From the NCBI RefSeq assembly GCF_014202825.1, contig NZ_JACHHP010000006.1, positions 1-64,000 on the forward strand: a DNA stretch of 64,000 bases, written 5' to 3'. The first letter of the stretch is position 1; each line of letters begins with the position of its first letter. Below the pieces are notes generated by a model. It had not been told where the DNA came from. It searched no databases and saw nothing but the letters and a program-made list of their open reading frames with translations. Made by a program: the position numbers and the translations under genes. Shown piece after piece: positions 40,265 to 49,521 of this stretch. This stretch comes from Chiayiivirga flava. Lineage in GTDB: Bacteria; Pseudomonadota; Gammaproteobacteria; Xanthomonadales; Xanthomonadaceae.

Positions 40265-41620
40265 TCAGAACCGCGTCGTGCCCTGGCGGCGCTGGCCGCC
40301 GTTGCCGCCGCGGCCGGACGACGCGCCCCGCCCGGCAGGCGCGGCGCCACGTCCGCCGGCGTTTGCATTCGGCGTGCGCGGACGGTGCGCGGCCGCGCCC
40401 GGCCGCTGCGCCGGCCGGCCGGACGGACGCGCATTCGCCGGGCGACGCGCCGCCGCCAGCGAGCCGTTCATCTGCAGCGGACGCGACGGCTCGAAACCCG
40501 CCACCGGCGCCAGCGAGATGTCGGCGTTGAGCAGCTTCTGGATGTCGCGCAGCAGCGGACCTTCTTCCGGCGACACCAGCGAGATCGCCTCGCCCGTGCT
40601 GCCGTTGCGGCCGGTGCGGCCGATGCGGTGCACGTAGTCTTCCGCAATCGTCGGCAGGTCGTAGTTGATCACGACCGGCAGCTGATCGATGTCGATGCCG
40701 CGCGCGGCGATGTCGGTGGCGACGAGCACGGTGCACTTGCCGCTCTTGAACTCGCTCAGCGCCTTGGTGCGCGCACCCTGCGACTTGTTGCCGTGGATCG
40801 CGGCGGCCTTCATGCCGGCGGCTTCGAGCTGCTCGGCCAGGCGGTTCGCGCCGTGCTTGGTGCGGGTGAAGACCAGCGTCTGTCGGCGGCTGTCCTGCGC
40901 CATCAGGTGCAGCAGCAGGTCCTTCTTGCGCCCGGCGTCGACCGGGTGCGCGCGGTGTTCGATCGTCGCGACCACGGTGTTCTTCGGCGTCACCTGCACT
41001 TCGACCGGATTGCGCATGAACTGCTGCGCGAGCTGCTTGATCGGCTCGGCGAACGTGGCCGAGAACAGCAGGGTCTGGCGGTTCTGCTTCGGCAGGGTGG
41101 TGATGATGCGCTTCATTGCGGGCAGGAAGCCCATGTCGAGCATGCGGTCGGCTTCGTCGAGCACGAGGATCTCGATCTTCGACAGGTCGACCGAGCGGCG
41201 CTCCATGTGGTCGATGAGGCGACCGGGCGTGGCGACGAGGATGTCGAGGCCGCGACGCAGGGCGTCGAGCTGCGGGTTCATGCCGGCGCCGCCGTAGATG
41301 GCCGCGCTCTGCAAACGCACATGCTTGCCGTAGTCGCGCACGGATTCGTGCACCTGCAGCGCGAGCTCGCGGGTGGGGGTGAGGACGAGGGCGCGCGGCG
41401 CGCGCGCGCCGCGGCGCGGTTCGCCCTGCGCGAGGCGATGCAGCAGCGGCAGCGAGAACGCGGCGGTCTTGCCGGTGCCGGTCTGCGCGCCGGCGAGCAT
41501 GTCGCGGCCTTCGAGCGCGAACGGAATGGCTTGCTCCTGGATCGGCGTGGGCGTGGTGTAGCCCAGTTCGGCCAAGGCGCGGACGAGCCCGGGCGCGAGC
41601 CCGAGGGATTCGAAAGACAT
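40265..41620 (-). CDS. rhlE: DEAD-box ATP-dependent RNA helicase, RhlE subfamily
   Basis: Unwinds RNA during ribosome assembly or mRNA turnover. It has 451 residues. Motifs: PTPIQEQAIP (Q), AQTGTGKT at 45-52, PTRELA, TPGR, LDEADRMLDMGF (DEAD at 155-158), FSATF, and the closing ARGIDI and HRIGRTGR. The C-terminal tail after about 385 is glycine/arginine/proline-rich (RGASSGRGGNGGQRRQGTTRF) and likely binds RNA. ATG 41620 (MSFESLGL, with GGAGC upstream) is the family start; the longer frame is leader. Confidence 0.94.
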   Translation of the reverse strand: MSFESLGLAPGLVRALAELGYTTPTPIQEQAIPFALEGRDMLAGAQTGTGKTAAFSLPLLHRLAQGEPRRGARAPRALVLTPTRELALQVHESVRDYGKHVRLQSAAIYGGAGMNPQLDALRRGLDILVATPGRLIDHMERRSVDLSKIEILVLDEADRMLDMGFLPAMKRIITTLPKQNRQTLLFSATFAEPIKQLAQQFMRNPVEVQVTPKNTVVATIEHRAHPVDAGRKKDLLLHLMAQDSRRQTLVFTRTKHGANRLAEQLEAAGMKAAAIHGNKSQGARTKALSEFKSGKCTVLVATDIAARGIDIDQLPVVINYDLPTIAEDYVHRIGRTGRNGSTGEAISLVSPEEGPLLRDIQKLLNADISLAPVAGFEPSRPLQMNGSLAAARRPANARPSGRPAQRPGAAAHRPRTPNANAGGRGAAPAGRGASSGRGGNGGQRRQGTTRF

Positions 41621-41950
41621 GGAAGCTCCAGAGTCTGATAACCCGGAGCGTTCCCGAAAACCGCGCTGCAGGTCGATGATGAGGTCGGAGCGAGCGAAGA
41701 TTCGCGCGTTCCGAATCGAAGCAGCGACGGCGTGCGGTGGGGTGCATGGAGAATGCGACCCGAAGGGAATACGCGACGGCCGGTGCAACGAGCCCGCCGA
41801 TTCTACCCGAAGCCGGACAAAAACGCCATTGCGGCGCGGGTTTGGCGCGACTTCGTCAGCGCCGATTCATGCGCGCTGCGCGGCGCGGCGCGTGCCGGGG
41901 CGCGGCGCTCGCGCTAGAGTCGGGCTTCCGCCGTCCGCTGCATCGATGCC
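41621..41950. other. Divergent leader region between rhlE and the PhyH gene; no gene seen
   Basis: 330 bases with no convincing frame. A CTAGAGT -10-like sequence lies about 35 bases before the PhyH ATG. The long upstream part may be an rhlE 5' leader, as is common for RNA helicases, but no defined structure was identified. Confidence 0.35.
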
Positions 41951-42820
41951 ATGCCGTCGTACCTCACTGCCGACCAGGTTTCCGCGTTCCATCGCGATGG
42001 CGTTCTGTGTCTTCCCGGGTTTGCCAGCCGCAGCGACTGCGAGGGGCTGATGGCACGCGCTGCGCAGCTGGTGGACGCGTTCGAGCCGGCGCGGTTTCCG
42101 AGCGTGTTCACCACGGCCGCACGCACGCCAAGCCGCGATGCGTATTTTCTCGGCTCCGGCGCGGACATCCGGTTTTTCCTCGAACCCGAAGCGATCGGTC
42201 GCGATGGCGGGCTCACGTGTCCGAAGCACGAGGCGATCAACAAGATCGGCCACGGCCTGCACGATCGCGATCCGGTGTTCGACCGCTTCTCGCGCGATGG
42301 CCGGCTGGCCGCGCTCGTCGACGATCTCGGCCTCGCGCAGCCGACGCTGATCCAGTCGATGTACCTGTTCAAGTCCCCGCGCATCGGTGGCGAGGTGGCC
42401 TGCCATCAGGATGCGACGTTTCTCGCTACCGAACCGGACACGGTGATCGGCCTGTGGTTCGCGCTGCAGGACGCCACGCGCGAGAACGGCTGCATGTGGG
42501 CGCTGCCGGGCGCGCACCGCGACGGGCTGCGCGCGCGCTTCGTGCGCACCGGGGACGCCACCACGCAGATGCGCGTGCTCGATCCGACCCCGTACCCGCT
42601 GTTCGATCCGCACCGCGCCGACGATGGCCCGTACGTGCCGCTGGAGGCCGCGCAGGGCACGCTCGTGGTGCTGCACGGGCTGCTGCCGCACCTGTCCGGC
42701 GCGAACCGCTCGCCGCGCTCGCGCCACGCCTATGCGGTGCACGTGCTCGACGGCAGCGTGCCGTACGCGGCCGACAACTGGCTGCAGCGGCCGCCCGAGG
42801 ATCCGGCGCGCGGCTTCTGA
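41951..42820 (+). CDS. Phytanoyl-CoA dioxygenase (PhyH) family protein
   Basis: 289-residue Fe(II)/2-oxoglutarate-dependent oxygenase of the PhyH family. The metal triad is H152-x-D154 (CHQDATF) and H247 (LPHLSGAN), with R258 a likely 2-oxoglutarate contact, by alignment of the HxSGxN pattern with human PhyH. NGCMWALPGAHRDG and GTLVVLHGLLPHLSG are typical. Bacterial relatives hydroxylate varied small molecules, so the substrate is not predictable. An MFS carrier gene follows after 112 bases on the same strand and could handle a related compound. Confidence 0.88.
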   Translation: MPSYLTADQVSAFHRDGVLCLPGFASRSDCEGLMARAAQLVDAFEPARFPSVFTTAARTPSRDAYFLGSGADIRFFLEPEAIGRDGGLTCPKHEAINKIGHGLHDRDPVFDRFSRDGRLAALVDDLGLAQPTLIQSMYLFKSPRIGGEVACHQDATFLATEPDTVIGLWFALQDATRENGCMWALPGAHRDGLRARFVRTGDATTQMRVLDPTPYPLFDPHRADDGPYVPLEAAQGTLVVLHGLLPHLSGANRSPRSRHAYAVHVLDGSVPYAADNWLQRPPEDPARGF

Positions 42821-42932
42821 GACTGGCGATGGTGCCTTGCGCATCGCGTGTGCGATGCTTCGGCGATATCGCCCCCGGACTCCGCAGGACCGTACCGATG
42901 CCAGCCTCGATCTTCCAGACGCGGTGCGCCGC

Positions 42933-44258
42933 ATGAGCGTGCCGTCGCCGTCGATCCTCGCCGAACACCGCGCCGACGTGCCGCCCGTGCGCCGACGCGA
43001 GGTGCTGGCGTGGGCCTTCTTCGACTTCGCCAATTCCGGCTACACCACGGTAGTCATCACGGCGGTGTTCAACGCGTTCTTCGTCGGCGTCATCGCCGGC
43101 GATGCGAGCTGGGCGACGTTCGCGTGGACGCTGGCGCTGTCGGCCTCGTACGCGCTGAACATGCTGACCGGCCCGCTGCTCGGCGCGTACGCGGACCTGC
43201 GCGCGCGCAAGCGCGAACTGCTGGTGATCAGCACCGCACTGTGCATGCTCGGCACCGCGGCGCTGTGGTTGTGCGGGCCCGGCGACGTGGCGCTGGCGCT
43301 GACCATCATCGTCATCGGCAACTTCGCCTTCGGCATGGGCGAGAACCTCATCGCCGCGTTCCTGCCCGAATTGGTGAAGCCCGAGGCGATGGGCAAGGTG
43401 TCGGGCTGGGGTTGGGGCCTGGGCTACGTCGGCGGGTTGATCACGCTGGCGCTGTGCCTGTGGTGGATCCTGCGCGGCGACCGTCCCGCCGCCGAGACCG
43501 TGCCCACCACGATGCTGATCACCGCCGCCATCTTCGCCCTGGCGGTGCTGCCGACGATGTTCCTGCTGCGCGAGCGCGCGCGGCCGCAACCGGTCTCGAA
43601 CGCGCAGGTGTGGGCGCTCGCGAAGTCGCGCGTGCTCGATGCACTGCGCGGCGGCCACGGTCTGCTCGATCTGCGCCGGTTCCTGTGGTGCATCGTGAGC
43701 TACCAGGCCGGAGTACAGACGGTCATCGCGCTTGCGGCCATCTACACCCAGCAGGCGCTCGGCTTCAGCACGGCGCAGAGCATCCAGCTGATCATGGTGG
43801 TGAACATCACCGCCGCGCTCGGCGCGTTCGTGTTCGGTTTCCTGCAGGACCGCTTCGGCCACCGGCCGATGCTGGCGGTGACGCTGCTCGGCTGGCTGCT
43901 CGCGATCGGCCTGCTGTACGCCTCCACCACCAACACGATGGTGTGGATCGCCGCGAACGTGGCCGGGCTGTGCCTGGGCGCATCGCAGTCGGCCGGGCGT
44001 GCGCTGGTCGGTTACCTGTGCCCGCCGGAACGCGAGGCCGAGATCTTCGGGCTGTGGGGACTGGCGGTGAAATTCGCCTCGATCCTCGGCCCGCTCAGCT
44101 ACGGCGTGGTAAACCTGCTGACCACGGGCAACCATCGGCTGTCGATCGCGGTGACGGCGGTGTTCTTCGTCGTCGGGCTGCTGTTGCTGCTGCGGGTGGA
44201 CGTGGCACGCGGGCATCGGGCAGCGCACACGGTGGCCGCACATCCGGAAGCGCCCTGA
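42933..44258 (+). CDS. MFS transporter, UMF1/Atg22-like family
   Basis: 441-residue integral membrane protein with about 12 hydrophobic helices. AWAFFDFANSGYTTVVITAVFNAFFV and GPLLGAYADLRARKRELL at the start match the UMF1 (Atg22-like) branch of the major facilitator superfamily, some members of which export amino acids. The mid loop after LRERARPQP is cytosolic, and the second half has FGFLQDRFGHRPMLAVTLLGW and GASQSAGRALVGYLCPPEREAEIFGLWGL. ATG 42933 was chosen for a short charged N-terminus before helix 1. Substrate unknown. Confidence 0.9.
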   Translation: MSVPSPSILAEHRADVPPVRRREVLAWAFFDFANSGYTTVVITAVFNAFFVGVIAGDASWATFAWTLALSASYALNMLTGPLLGAYADLRARKRELLVISTALCMLGTAALWLCGPGDVALALTIIVIGNFAFGMGENLIAAFLPELVKPEAMGKVSGWGWGLGYVGGLITLALCLWWILRGDRPAAETVPTTMLITAAIFALAVLPTMFLLRERARPQPVSNAQVWALAKSRVLDALRGGHGLLDLRRFLWCIVSYQAGVQTVIALAAIYTQQALGFSTAQSIQLIMVVNITAALGAFVFGFLQDRFGHRPMLAVTLLGWLLAIGLLYASTTNTMVWIAANVAGLCLGASQSAGRALVGYLCPPEREAEIFGLWGLAVKFASILGPLSYGVVNLLTTGNHRLSIAVTAVFFVVGLLLLLRVDVARGHRAAHTVAAHPEAP

Positions 44259-44300
44259 TCGCGGTATCGAACGCGATTGCCGAAAGACCGAACGAAGCTT

Positions 44301-44500
44301 CCTTCTCCCATTGGGAGAAGGTGCCGGCAGGCGGATGAGGGCGAGTCACGTCAGCAGTCGCGAACCTGCACGCGTACCGTCTGTGATTCTGGCCCGATCG
44401 ATGATCGACACCGGGCAGGCAGTTGCCTCCGAGGCCGCGAGCAATCGTGCAAGGTGGCGCCCTCATCCGCCTGCCGGCACCTTCTCCCGGTGGGAGAAGG
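44301..44500. repeat. REP-like inverted pair downstream of the MFS gene
   Basis: CCTTCTCCCATTGGGAGAAGG with TGCCGGCAGGCGGATGAGGG, about 110 bases of spacer, then CCCTCATCCGCCTGCCGGCA with CCTTCTCCCGGTGGGAGAAGG. The hairpin loops differ while the arms are the same, the mark of independently evolving palindromes. No gene in 44259-44587. Confidence 0.8.
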
Positions 44501-44548
44501 ACGCGATCCGGTGCGTTCCGGCAAGGACGCGATCCGGTGCGTTTCGGC
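44497..44548. repeat. 26-bp tandem direct repeat, two copies
   Basis: AAGGACGCGATCCGGTGCGT followed by T(C/T)CGGC, repeated head to tail with one substitution, beginning at the edge of the REP-like element. It looks like slippage duplication. Confidence 0.75.
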
Positions 44549-44587
44549 GAGGGCGACGGTACGTTCGATTACCGAGAAAAGCACAGA

Positions 44588-45085
44588 TCAACGCAACACA
44601 CGCTTCGCGTAAAGATAGTTGTCCTTCCAGTACGCCCCGCCGAGCGCATCGAGCCGCACCGTGCCGCCCGTGGTCGGCGCATGCACGAAGCGGCCTTCGC
44701 CGACGTAGATGCCGATGTGGTTGACGCCGCCGCGGCCGAAGAACACGAGGTCGCCGGGCGCCAGCCTGTCGCGTTTCACCGTCGGCGCATCGACGGCCGC
44801 GATGTCGCGCGAGCTGCGCGGCAGCATCAGGCCCGCGGCCTCGCGGTAGACGAAGCCGACCAGGCCGCTGCAGTCGAACCCGCTCTCCGGGGTGTTGCCG
44901 CCGTAGCGGTACGGCGTTCCGACCAGGCCAAGCGCGCGGAACAGCACATCGTTGGCGCGGATCGACACGGGCAGGTCCGGCTCCCGCGCCGTGCGGGTCG
45001 GCGTGCCGCCCCCGCAGGCGCCCAGCAGCAGCGTGGCGGACAGCAGCAGGGCGAGGCGGGCACGGTTCGGGCGCGATGCGTTCAT
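44588..45085 (-). CDS. NlpC/P60-family cell-wall hydrolase, lipoprotein
   Basis: 165-residue lipoprotein peptidase that would cleave peptidoglycan stem peptides from the outer-membrane face. The signal MNASRPNRARLALLLSATLL is followed by the lipobox LGAC (C24). The catalytic set is C72 (FDCSGLVGFVY), H123 (VNHIGIYVG) and H135 (FVHAP), with LPRSS and LAPGDLVFFG between: complete NlpC/P60. ATG 45085 is used because the signal begins there; the longer frame would bury it. It is divergent from slyD with 130 bases between starts. Confidence 0.93.
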   Translation of the reverse strand: MNASRPNRARLALLLSATLLLGACGGGTPTRTAREPDLPVSIRANDVLFRALGLVGTPYRYGGNTPESGFDCSGLVGFVYREAAGLMLPRSSRDIAAVDAPTVKRDRLAPGDLVFFGRGGVNHIGIYVGEGRFVHAPTTGGTVRLDALGGAYWKDNYLYAKRVLR

Positions 45086-45215
45086 GCCGCCACGGTCCGG
45101 CACGGCGCCGGCCGCTGTCAAATCGCCGCCGCGGTTCGCCGCCGATGGCGGCCATGGATGCCGCTGCGGGGCCGACCGGCTATGCTGCGCACCCTTTCGC
45201 GGCCTGCGCACTCCG

Positions 45216-45695
45216 ATGAACATCGAAAAGAACAGCGTTGTCTCCTTCCACTACACCGTGTCCGACGCCGACGGCGGCCGCATCGAATCCTCGCACGGGC
45301 AGGAACCGCTGGTGATCCTGCACGGTGCGGGCAACATCATCCCGGGCCTCGAAGCCGCGCTGACAGGCAAATCGGCCGGCGACAGGGTCGATGCCGTCAT
45401 CCGCCCCGAAGACGCCTACGGCGAGCGGCGCGAGGATTTCGTGCAGCGCGTGCCGAAAAAATACTTCAAGCAAACGCGCCTGGAACCCGGCATGACGGTC
45501 GGCATCCAGACCGGCCAGGGCCCGCGCATGGTGACCGTGCTCAAGGTCGGCATGTCCGTGGTGGACGTGGATCTCAATCATCCGATGGCGGGCAAGACGC
45601 TGAAGTTCGAGATCGAGATCCTCGACGTGCGCGCCGCCACCGACGAAGAGATCGCGCACGGCCACGTGCACGGGCCGGGCGGACACCACCACTGA
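45216..45695 (+). CDS. slyD: FKBP-type peptidyl-prolyl isomerase, SlyD-like
   Basis: 159 residues. FKBP core MNIEKNSVVSFHYTVSDADG, with IIPGLEAAL and the inserted IF chaperone domain (about 70-130: PEDAYGERREDFVQRVPKKYF ... VVDVDLNHPMAGKTLKFEIEIL). The C-terminus AHGHVHGPGGHHH is a short histidine-rich metal tail, much smaller than the E. coli cysteine/histidine tail, so nickel storage capacity is reduced. Roles in folding and metal delivery follow from the family. A bidirectional terminator lies downstream. Confidence 0.93.
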   Translation: MNIEKNSVVSFHYTVSDADGGRIESSHGQEPLVILHGAGNIIPGLEAALTGKSAGDRVDAVIRPEDAYGERREDFVQRVPKKYFKQTRLEPGMTVGIQTGQGPRMVTVLKVGMSVVDVDLNHPMAGKTLKFEIEILDVRAATDEEIAHGHVHGPGGHHH

Positions 45696-45752
45696 GTTGC
45701 GCGGAACGCGCGCCGCGGACGTGGTCCGGCGCGCACCGCTGATCCGGAAATG

Positions 45753-45787
45753 AAACGGGGCGCGGCGATCATCGCCGCGCCCCGTTT
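45753..45787. terminator. Bidirectional terminator between slyD and the DUF11 gene
   Basis: AAACGGGGCGCGGCGAT and its exact complement ATCGCCGCGCCCCGTTT pair around a single C: a 17-bp perfect stem between two converging genes, with A and T ends on both strands. Confidence 0.85.
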
Positions 45788-45810
45788 GTCTTGCGGCACC
45801 GGACGGTGGA

Positions 45811-48051
45811 TCAGTCCTCGAAACCGTCGCTGAAGATGCCGATGGTCAGCAGGATGTCGGTGTCCGTGTCGGTGTTGTTGCCGGTGTCCGGGTCCGGCAG
45901 GCCGGCCGGGGAGGTGATCTCGGCGCTGGCCGTGGTCGGATCCTGGACGACGCTCAGGTCGACCGTCGCGGTGATCTCGTATTCCAGGCTCGCGCCCGGA
46001 TCGAGCGTGACGAGGGCGAGGATGTCGCCGCTGCCGGACGCCGCCGGGCAGACGGCGCCGACGCCGGTGCAGGTCCATTCCACGTCGACGAGGTTGTCGG
46101 AAAGCGTGGTGCTCAGGCCGGCGTCGGTGGCCGTGTTCGGACCGTTGTTGGTCGCGATCAGCTGATACACCACCGTGTCGCCGTCGAGCACACCGCTCAC
46201 GCCGTCGTCGATGCTGACCGCAAGATCCGCCGCGTCGAGCAGCGTGGTTTCCGCCACGGCCTCGTCGTTGGTCGGGTTCGAGTCGCTGCTGGATGTGACG
46301 ACCGTGGCGATTGCGGAGAAATCGTCGACCACGGTGCTGTCGATGCCGGTCACGACTTCGATCGCGAGCGACTCGGCCGCGCCGAGCAGCGCAACGCTGC
46401 ATTCGATCGTGCCGGTTTCGCCGACAGCCGGCGTGGTGCAGGTGAAGGCCGGATCGGCGTCGATCGAGGTGAACGTCACGCCCGTGGACAGAGACAGCGA
46501 ATACTCGACGTCGAGCGCGTCGAGCGGGCCGGCGTTGGCGACCGTCGAGGAGTACGTCAGCGGGCCGCCGGCCAGCGCCGGTTCCGGCGTCGCGTCGAGC
46601 GTCACCGACACGTCGGTGGCGGCCACGTTGCAGACCGGAGCGCTGAGGATTTCCACATCTTCGATGAAGAAGTTGGAGACGGTTGCTCCGTCCACGTTGC
46701 CGAGCGTTTCGCTTTCGAAGCGCACGGTGTGGGCTGCATCGTCCGCGTAGGCCGAGATGTCGACCACGACCTCGGAATAGCCCACGGTGCCGCAGGCCGC
46801 GCCGAGCGCATCGGCACGCCACACTTCGTCGCCGTCGATCGTCAGGCGGACGAAGTCGGCCGCGCCGTTGCCGGCGTCGCAGTTGGCGGATTCGAACCAG
46901 AACGCCATCTCGGTGACGCCCGACTGGATCGTGACGGACTGTTCCATCGAGGCGGTCTCCGCCCCATCGGCAAAGCCGCCGAACCAGGTCCAGAAATCGC
47001 CCGTGCGGGGCCCGGTGCCGCCGCCCACGCCGCAGTTGGCGACGTCGCAGATCGGGGTGCCGAAGGTCGCCGACGTCTGCGTCCAGGTGTTGTCGACGAG
47101 ACTGGTCTCGAAGCTCGGATCTCCGACGACGTTGCCGCCGCCGTTGCTGACGGTGGAGCTGTTGTTGCTGGTGGTGAAGTCGGACTCGGCGCCGTCGATG
47201 GTGGCGGTGTTGGTGATGCCGACGCAGGATTCGGCCACCGGATCGACCGTGATCGTGCACTCGGCCACGTCGCCGAGCGCCATGTCGCCGATGCTCCATG
47301 TGACCGTATTGCCCACGAGCGTGGTGGGGCAGCTGCTGTCGACGAATGTCACTTCGGCCGGCAACACATCGGTGACGATGACCTCTGTGGCAGGCTCGGG
47401 GCCGGCATTGGCGGCACTGAGCACGTAGGTGAACGGCGAATTGGCATTGACGCCGCCCGGTGCGGTCTTGACGATCGACAGGTCGGCCGCGACGAGCCCT
47501 TCCAGCGTGATCGCACCCGGGCCGTCGATGGTGTTGGAGAAGGGGCCTGCCTCGCCGTTCTCGAACGCGGTGGTCACCACGATGTACGTGGTGCCCGCCG
47601 TCAGCGCGGCGCCCGCGATCTCGGAGAAGCCGATCCCCGAGCTGTCGTCGTTGCCGATAATGCAGTTGGTCAGCGGCGCAAGCGGATCGAAGGCGTCTTC
47701 GTAGAGGAAGATGAATCCGTCGAAGCCGGTCTGTTCGCTGGTGATGGTGTACGCACCGTCGGTGTCGACGGAAAACGGCTGCAGGCTGTATCCCATCGGT
47801 CCCAGACCCGTGGCGCCGGTGCAGTCGGCGAACGGTCGGGTGTATTCGGGCGCGCCGGTGAGGTCGCCGGGATAGTTCACCGTCGCCTTGGCGACCGACA
47901 GTGCGCGTTTGCCGCCGGAATGCTCCTTCAACGCGTATTCATGCGCGCGTGCTTCGGCACGCAGGTCCTGTCGTGCGTTGGAATCGGACGGCGTGGCGTG
48001 CACGGCGGTGGCCGCGCACAGGGACAGTGCGATGCAGGCTAAACGGTTCAT
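45811..48051 (-). CDS. Large secreted DUF11-repeat protein ending in IFSDGFED
   Basis: 746 residues. Signal MNRLACIALSLCAATAVHA, then a region with ITSEQTGFDGFIFLYEDAFDP resembling a pre-peptidase C-terminal-like beta fold. A DUF11/Ig-like repeat follows (ADLSIVKTAPGGVNANSPFTYVLSAANAG), then a carbohydrate-binding-like block (GDPSFETSLVDNTWTQTS), then further DUF11-type repeats (VSVTLDATPEPALAGGPLTYSSTVANAG; LAVSIDDGVSGVLDGDTVVYQLIATNNGPN). Acidic and threonine/alanine-rich, without a membrane anchor or LPXTG. The last residues IGIFSDGFED recall a tail I associate from memory with many exported proteins of this bacterial family. Likely extracellular or surface, adhesion-like; function not established. 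Confidence 0.85.
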   Translation of the reverse strand: MNRLACIALSLCAATAVHATPSDSNARQDLRAEARAHEYALKEHSGGKRALSVAKATVNYPGDLTGAPEYTRPFADCTGATGLGPMGYSLQPFSVDTDGAYTITSEQTGFDGFIFLYEDAFDPLAPLTNCIIGNDDSSGIGFSEIAGAALTAGTTYIVVTTAFENGEAGPFSNTIDGPGAITLEGLVAADLSIVKTAPGGVNANSPFTYVLSAANAGPEPATEVIVTDVLPAEVTFVDSSCPTTLVGNTVTWSIGDMALGDVAECTITVDPVAESCVGITNTATIDGAESDFTTSNNSSTVSNGGGNVVGDPSFETSLVDNTWTQTSATFGTPICDVANCGVGGGTGPRTGDFWTWFGGFADGAETASMEQSVTIQSGVTEMAFWFESANCDAGNGAADFVRLTIDGDEVWRADALGAACGTVGYSEVVVDISAYADDAAHTVRFESETLGNVDGATVSNFFIEDVEILSAPVCNVAATDVSVTLDATPEPALAGGPLTYSSTVANAGPLDALDVEYSLSLSTGVTFTSIDADPAFTCTTPAVGETGTIECSVALLGAAESLAIEVVTGIDSTVVDDFSAIATVVTSSSDSNPTNDEAVAETTLLDAADLAVSIDDGVSGVLDGDTVVYQLIATNNGPNTATDAGLSTTLSDNLVDVEWTCTGVGAVCPAASGSGDILALVTLDPGASLEYEITATVDLSVVQDPTTASAEITSPAGLPDPDTGNNTDTDTDILLTIGIFSDGFED

Positions 48052-48267
48052 GAAAACCCCTCTCGACGATGGATGCGGCGATGGAAGTGGGATGCCACCG
48101 GGGTCGGTGTCGAGGGCGGTTGCCATGTGCCCCCGCATTCAGCGGGAATTCCCGGTTGGTCGGAACGTATCTAGCGTGTTGTTGCGGCCTTTGCAACTAT
48201 GCGATGCGCATGCTCTCGGGCAGTCTGCTTGGCGCTCCCGGCCCGTTGCGCACGTTAAGATGCCGCG

Positions 48268-49521
48268 ATGCCACCCCGCGACGATGTCCTGATCCTCGGT
48301 GCCGGCGTCATCGGCCTGTTCTGTGCGCTCGAACTGCTGCGTTCCGGCCGCCAGGTGACGGTGCTGGACCGAGGGGCGGTCGGGGCGGGCGCTTCGCACG
48401 GCAACTGCGGCACCATCACGCCGAGCCATGCCAATCCGCTCGCGATGCCCGGGGTGATCGGCAAGGCGCTGGGCTGGATGCTGCAGGCCGATGCGCCGTT
48501 CTACGTCAAGCCGCGCATCGATCCGGCCCTGTGGCGCTGGCTGCTGCGCTTCGCGCGGCGTTGCAATGCACGCGACTATGCGGCCGGGCTCGCGCGCAAG
48601 GGCGCCTGGCTCAAGGCGTCGCGCGTGCTGCTGGCGCAGACGATCGCCGAGGAGGGCCTGGCCTGCGAGTTCGACGCATCGGGCCTGCTGTACGTCTACC
48701 GCGACGCCGCCAGCCTCCCGGCTGCGCACGCGCTCGCCGCCGACCTGGGCGGCCTCGGCATCGAGGCGGTGCCGCTCGACGGGCCGGCGCTGGCACGCGA
48801 GGAGCCGGCGCTGCGTCCGGGCATGGCCGGCGGCCTGCTGTTTCCCGGGGACGCGGTGCTGCGCCCGGACCGGCTCGTGAGCGAACTTGCGCGGCGCGTG
48901 CGGGAACTGGGCGGGCGCATCGAGGAACACAGCGAGGTCGTCGGCTTCGTGCGCGACCGCGCGGGAAACATCGCATCGGTCGCCACCTCGACCGGGGCGC
49001 GGACGGCGCGCGATGTCGTGCTCGCGTTGGGCGCATGGTCGCCGACGCTGGCGCGCGGCCTCGGCCTGCGTCTGCCGGTGCAGCCTGGCAAGGGGTATTC
49101 GATCACCTACTCGCGCCCGGCGCTGGCGCCGCGGCGTCCGCTCGTGCTGCGCGAACGCAGTGTCTGCGTCACGGCCTGGAGCAGCGGATTCCGCCTTGGC
49201 AGCACGATGGAGTTCTCCGGTTACGACAGTTCGCTCAACCGCGTGCGGCTCGATGCGCTCGTGCGCGGCGCGGGCGAGTACCTGCGCGAACCGGTGGGAC
49301 CGCAGCTGCAGGAGGAATGGTACGGCTGGCGCCCGATGACCTGGGACGATCTGCCGATCGTCGGCCGCGCGCCCGGCCTGCCCAACCTCATGCTTGCCAC
49401 GGGCCACGGCATGATGGGCGTGAGCATGTCCGCGATCACCGCGCGTCTGGTCGGCGACCTGCTGCTGCGACGCGAGCCCGTCATCGACCCGTCCACCTGC
49501 GCTCCGGAGCGTTTTGCATGA
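48268..49521 (+). CDS. FAD-dependent D-amino-acid dehydrogenase family (DadA-like) oxidoreductase
   Basis: 417 residues, DAO fold. The N-terminal dinucleotide motif VLILGAGVIGLFCALELLRSG with the following TVLDRGAVGAGASHGNCGTITPSHANPLAMPG matches DadA-type enzymes, which oxidise D-amino acids and pass electrons to the membrane quinone pool. PGKGYSITY and the closing PNLMLATGHGMMGVSMSAITARLVGDLL are also typical. D-hydroxyproline dehydrogenases share this fold, so the substrate is open. Its stop overlaps the next gene's start (ATGA). Confidence 0.88.
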   Translation: MPPRDDVLILGAGVIGLFCALELLRSGRQVTVLDRGAVGAGASHGNCGTITPSHANPLAMPGVIGKALGWMLQADAPFYVKPRIDPALWRWLLRFARRCNARDYAAGLARKGAWLKASRVLLAQTIAEEGLACEFDASGLLYVYRDAASLPAAHALAADLGGLGIEAVPLDGPALAREEPALRPGMAGGLLFPGDAVLRPDRLVSELARRVRELGGRIEEHSEVVGFVRDRAGNIASVATSTGARTARDVVLALGAWSPTLARGLGLRLPVQPGKGYSITYSRPALAPRRPLVLRERSVCVTAWSSGFRLGSTMEFSGYDSSLNRVRLDALVRGAGEYLREPVGPQLQEEWYGWRPMTWDDLPIVGRAPGLPNLMLATGHGMMGVSMSAITARLVGDLLLRREPVIDPSTCAPERFA

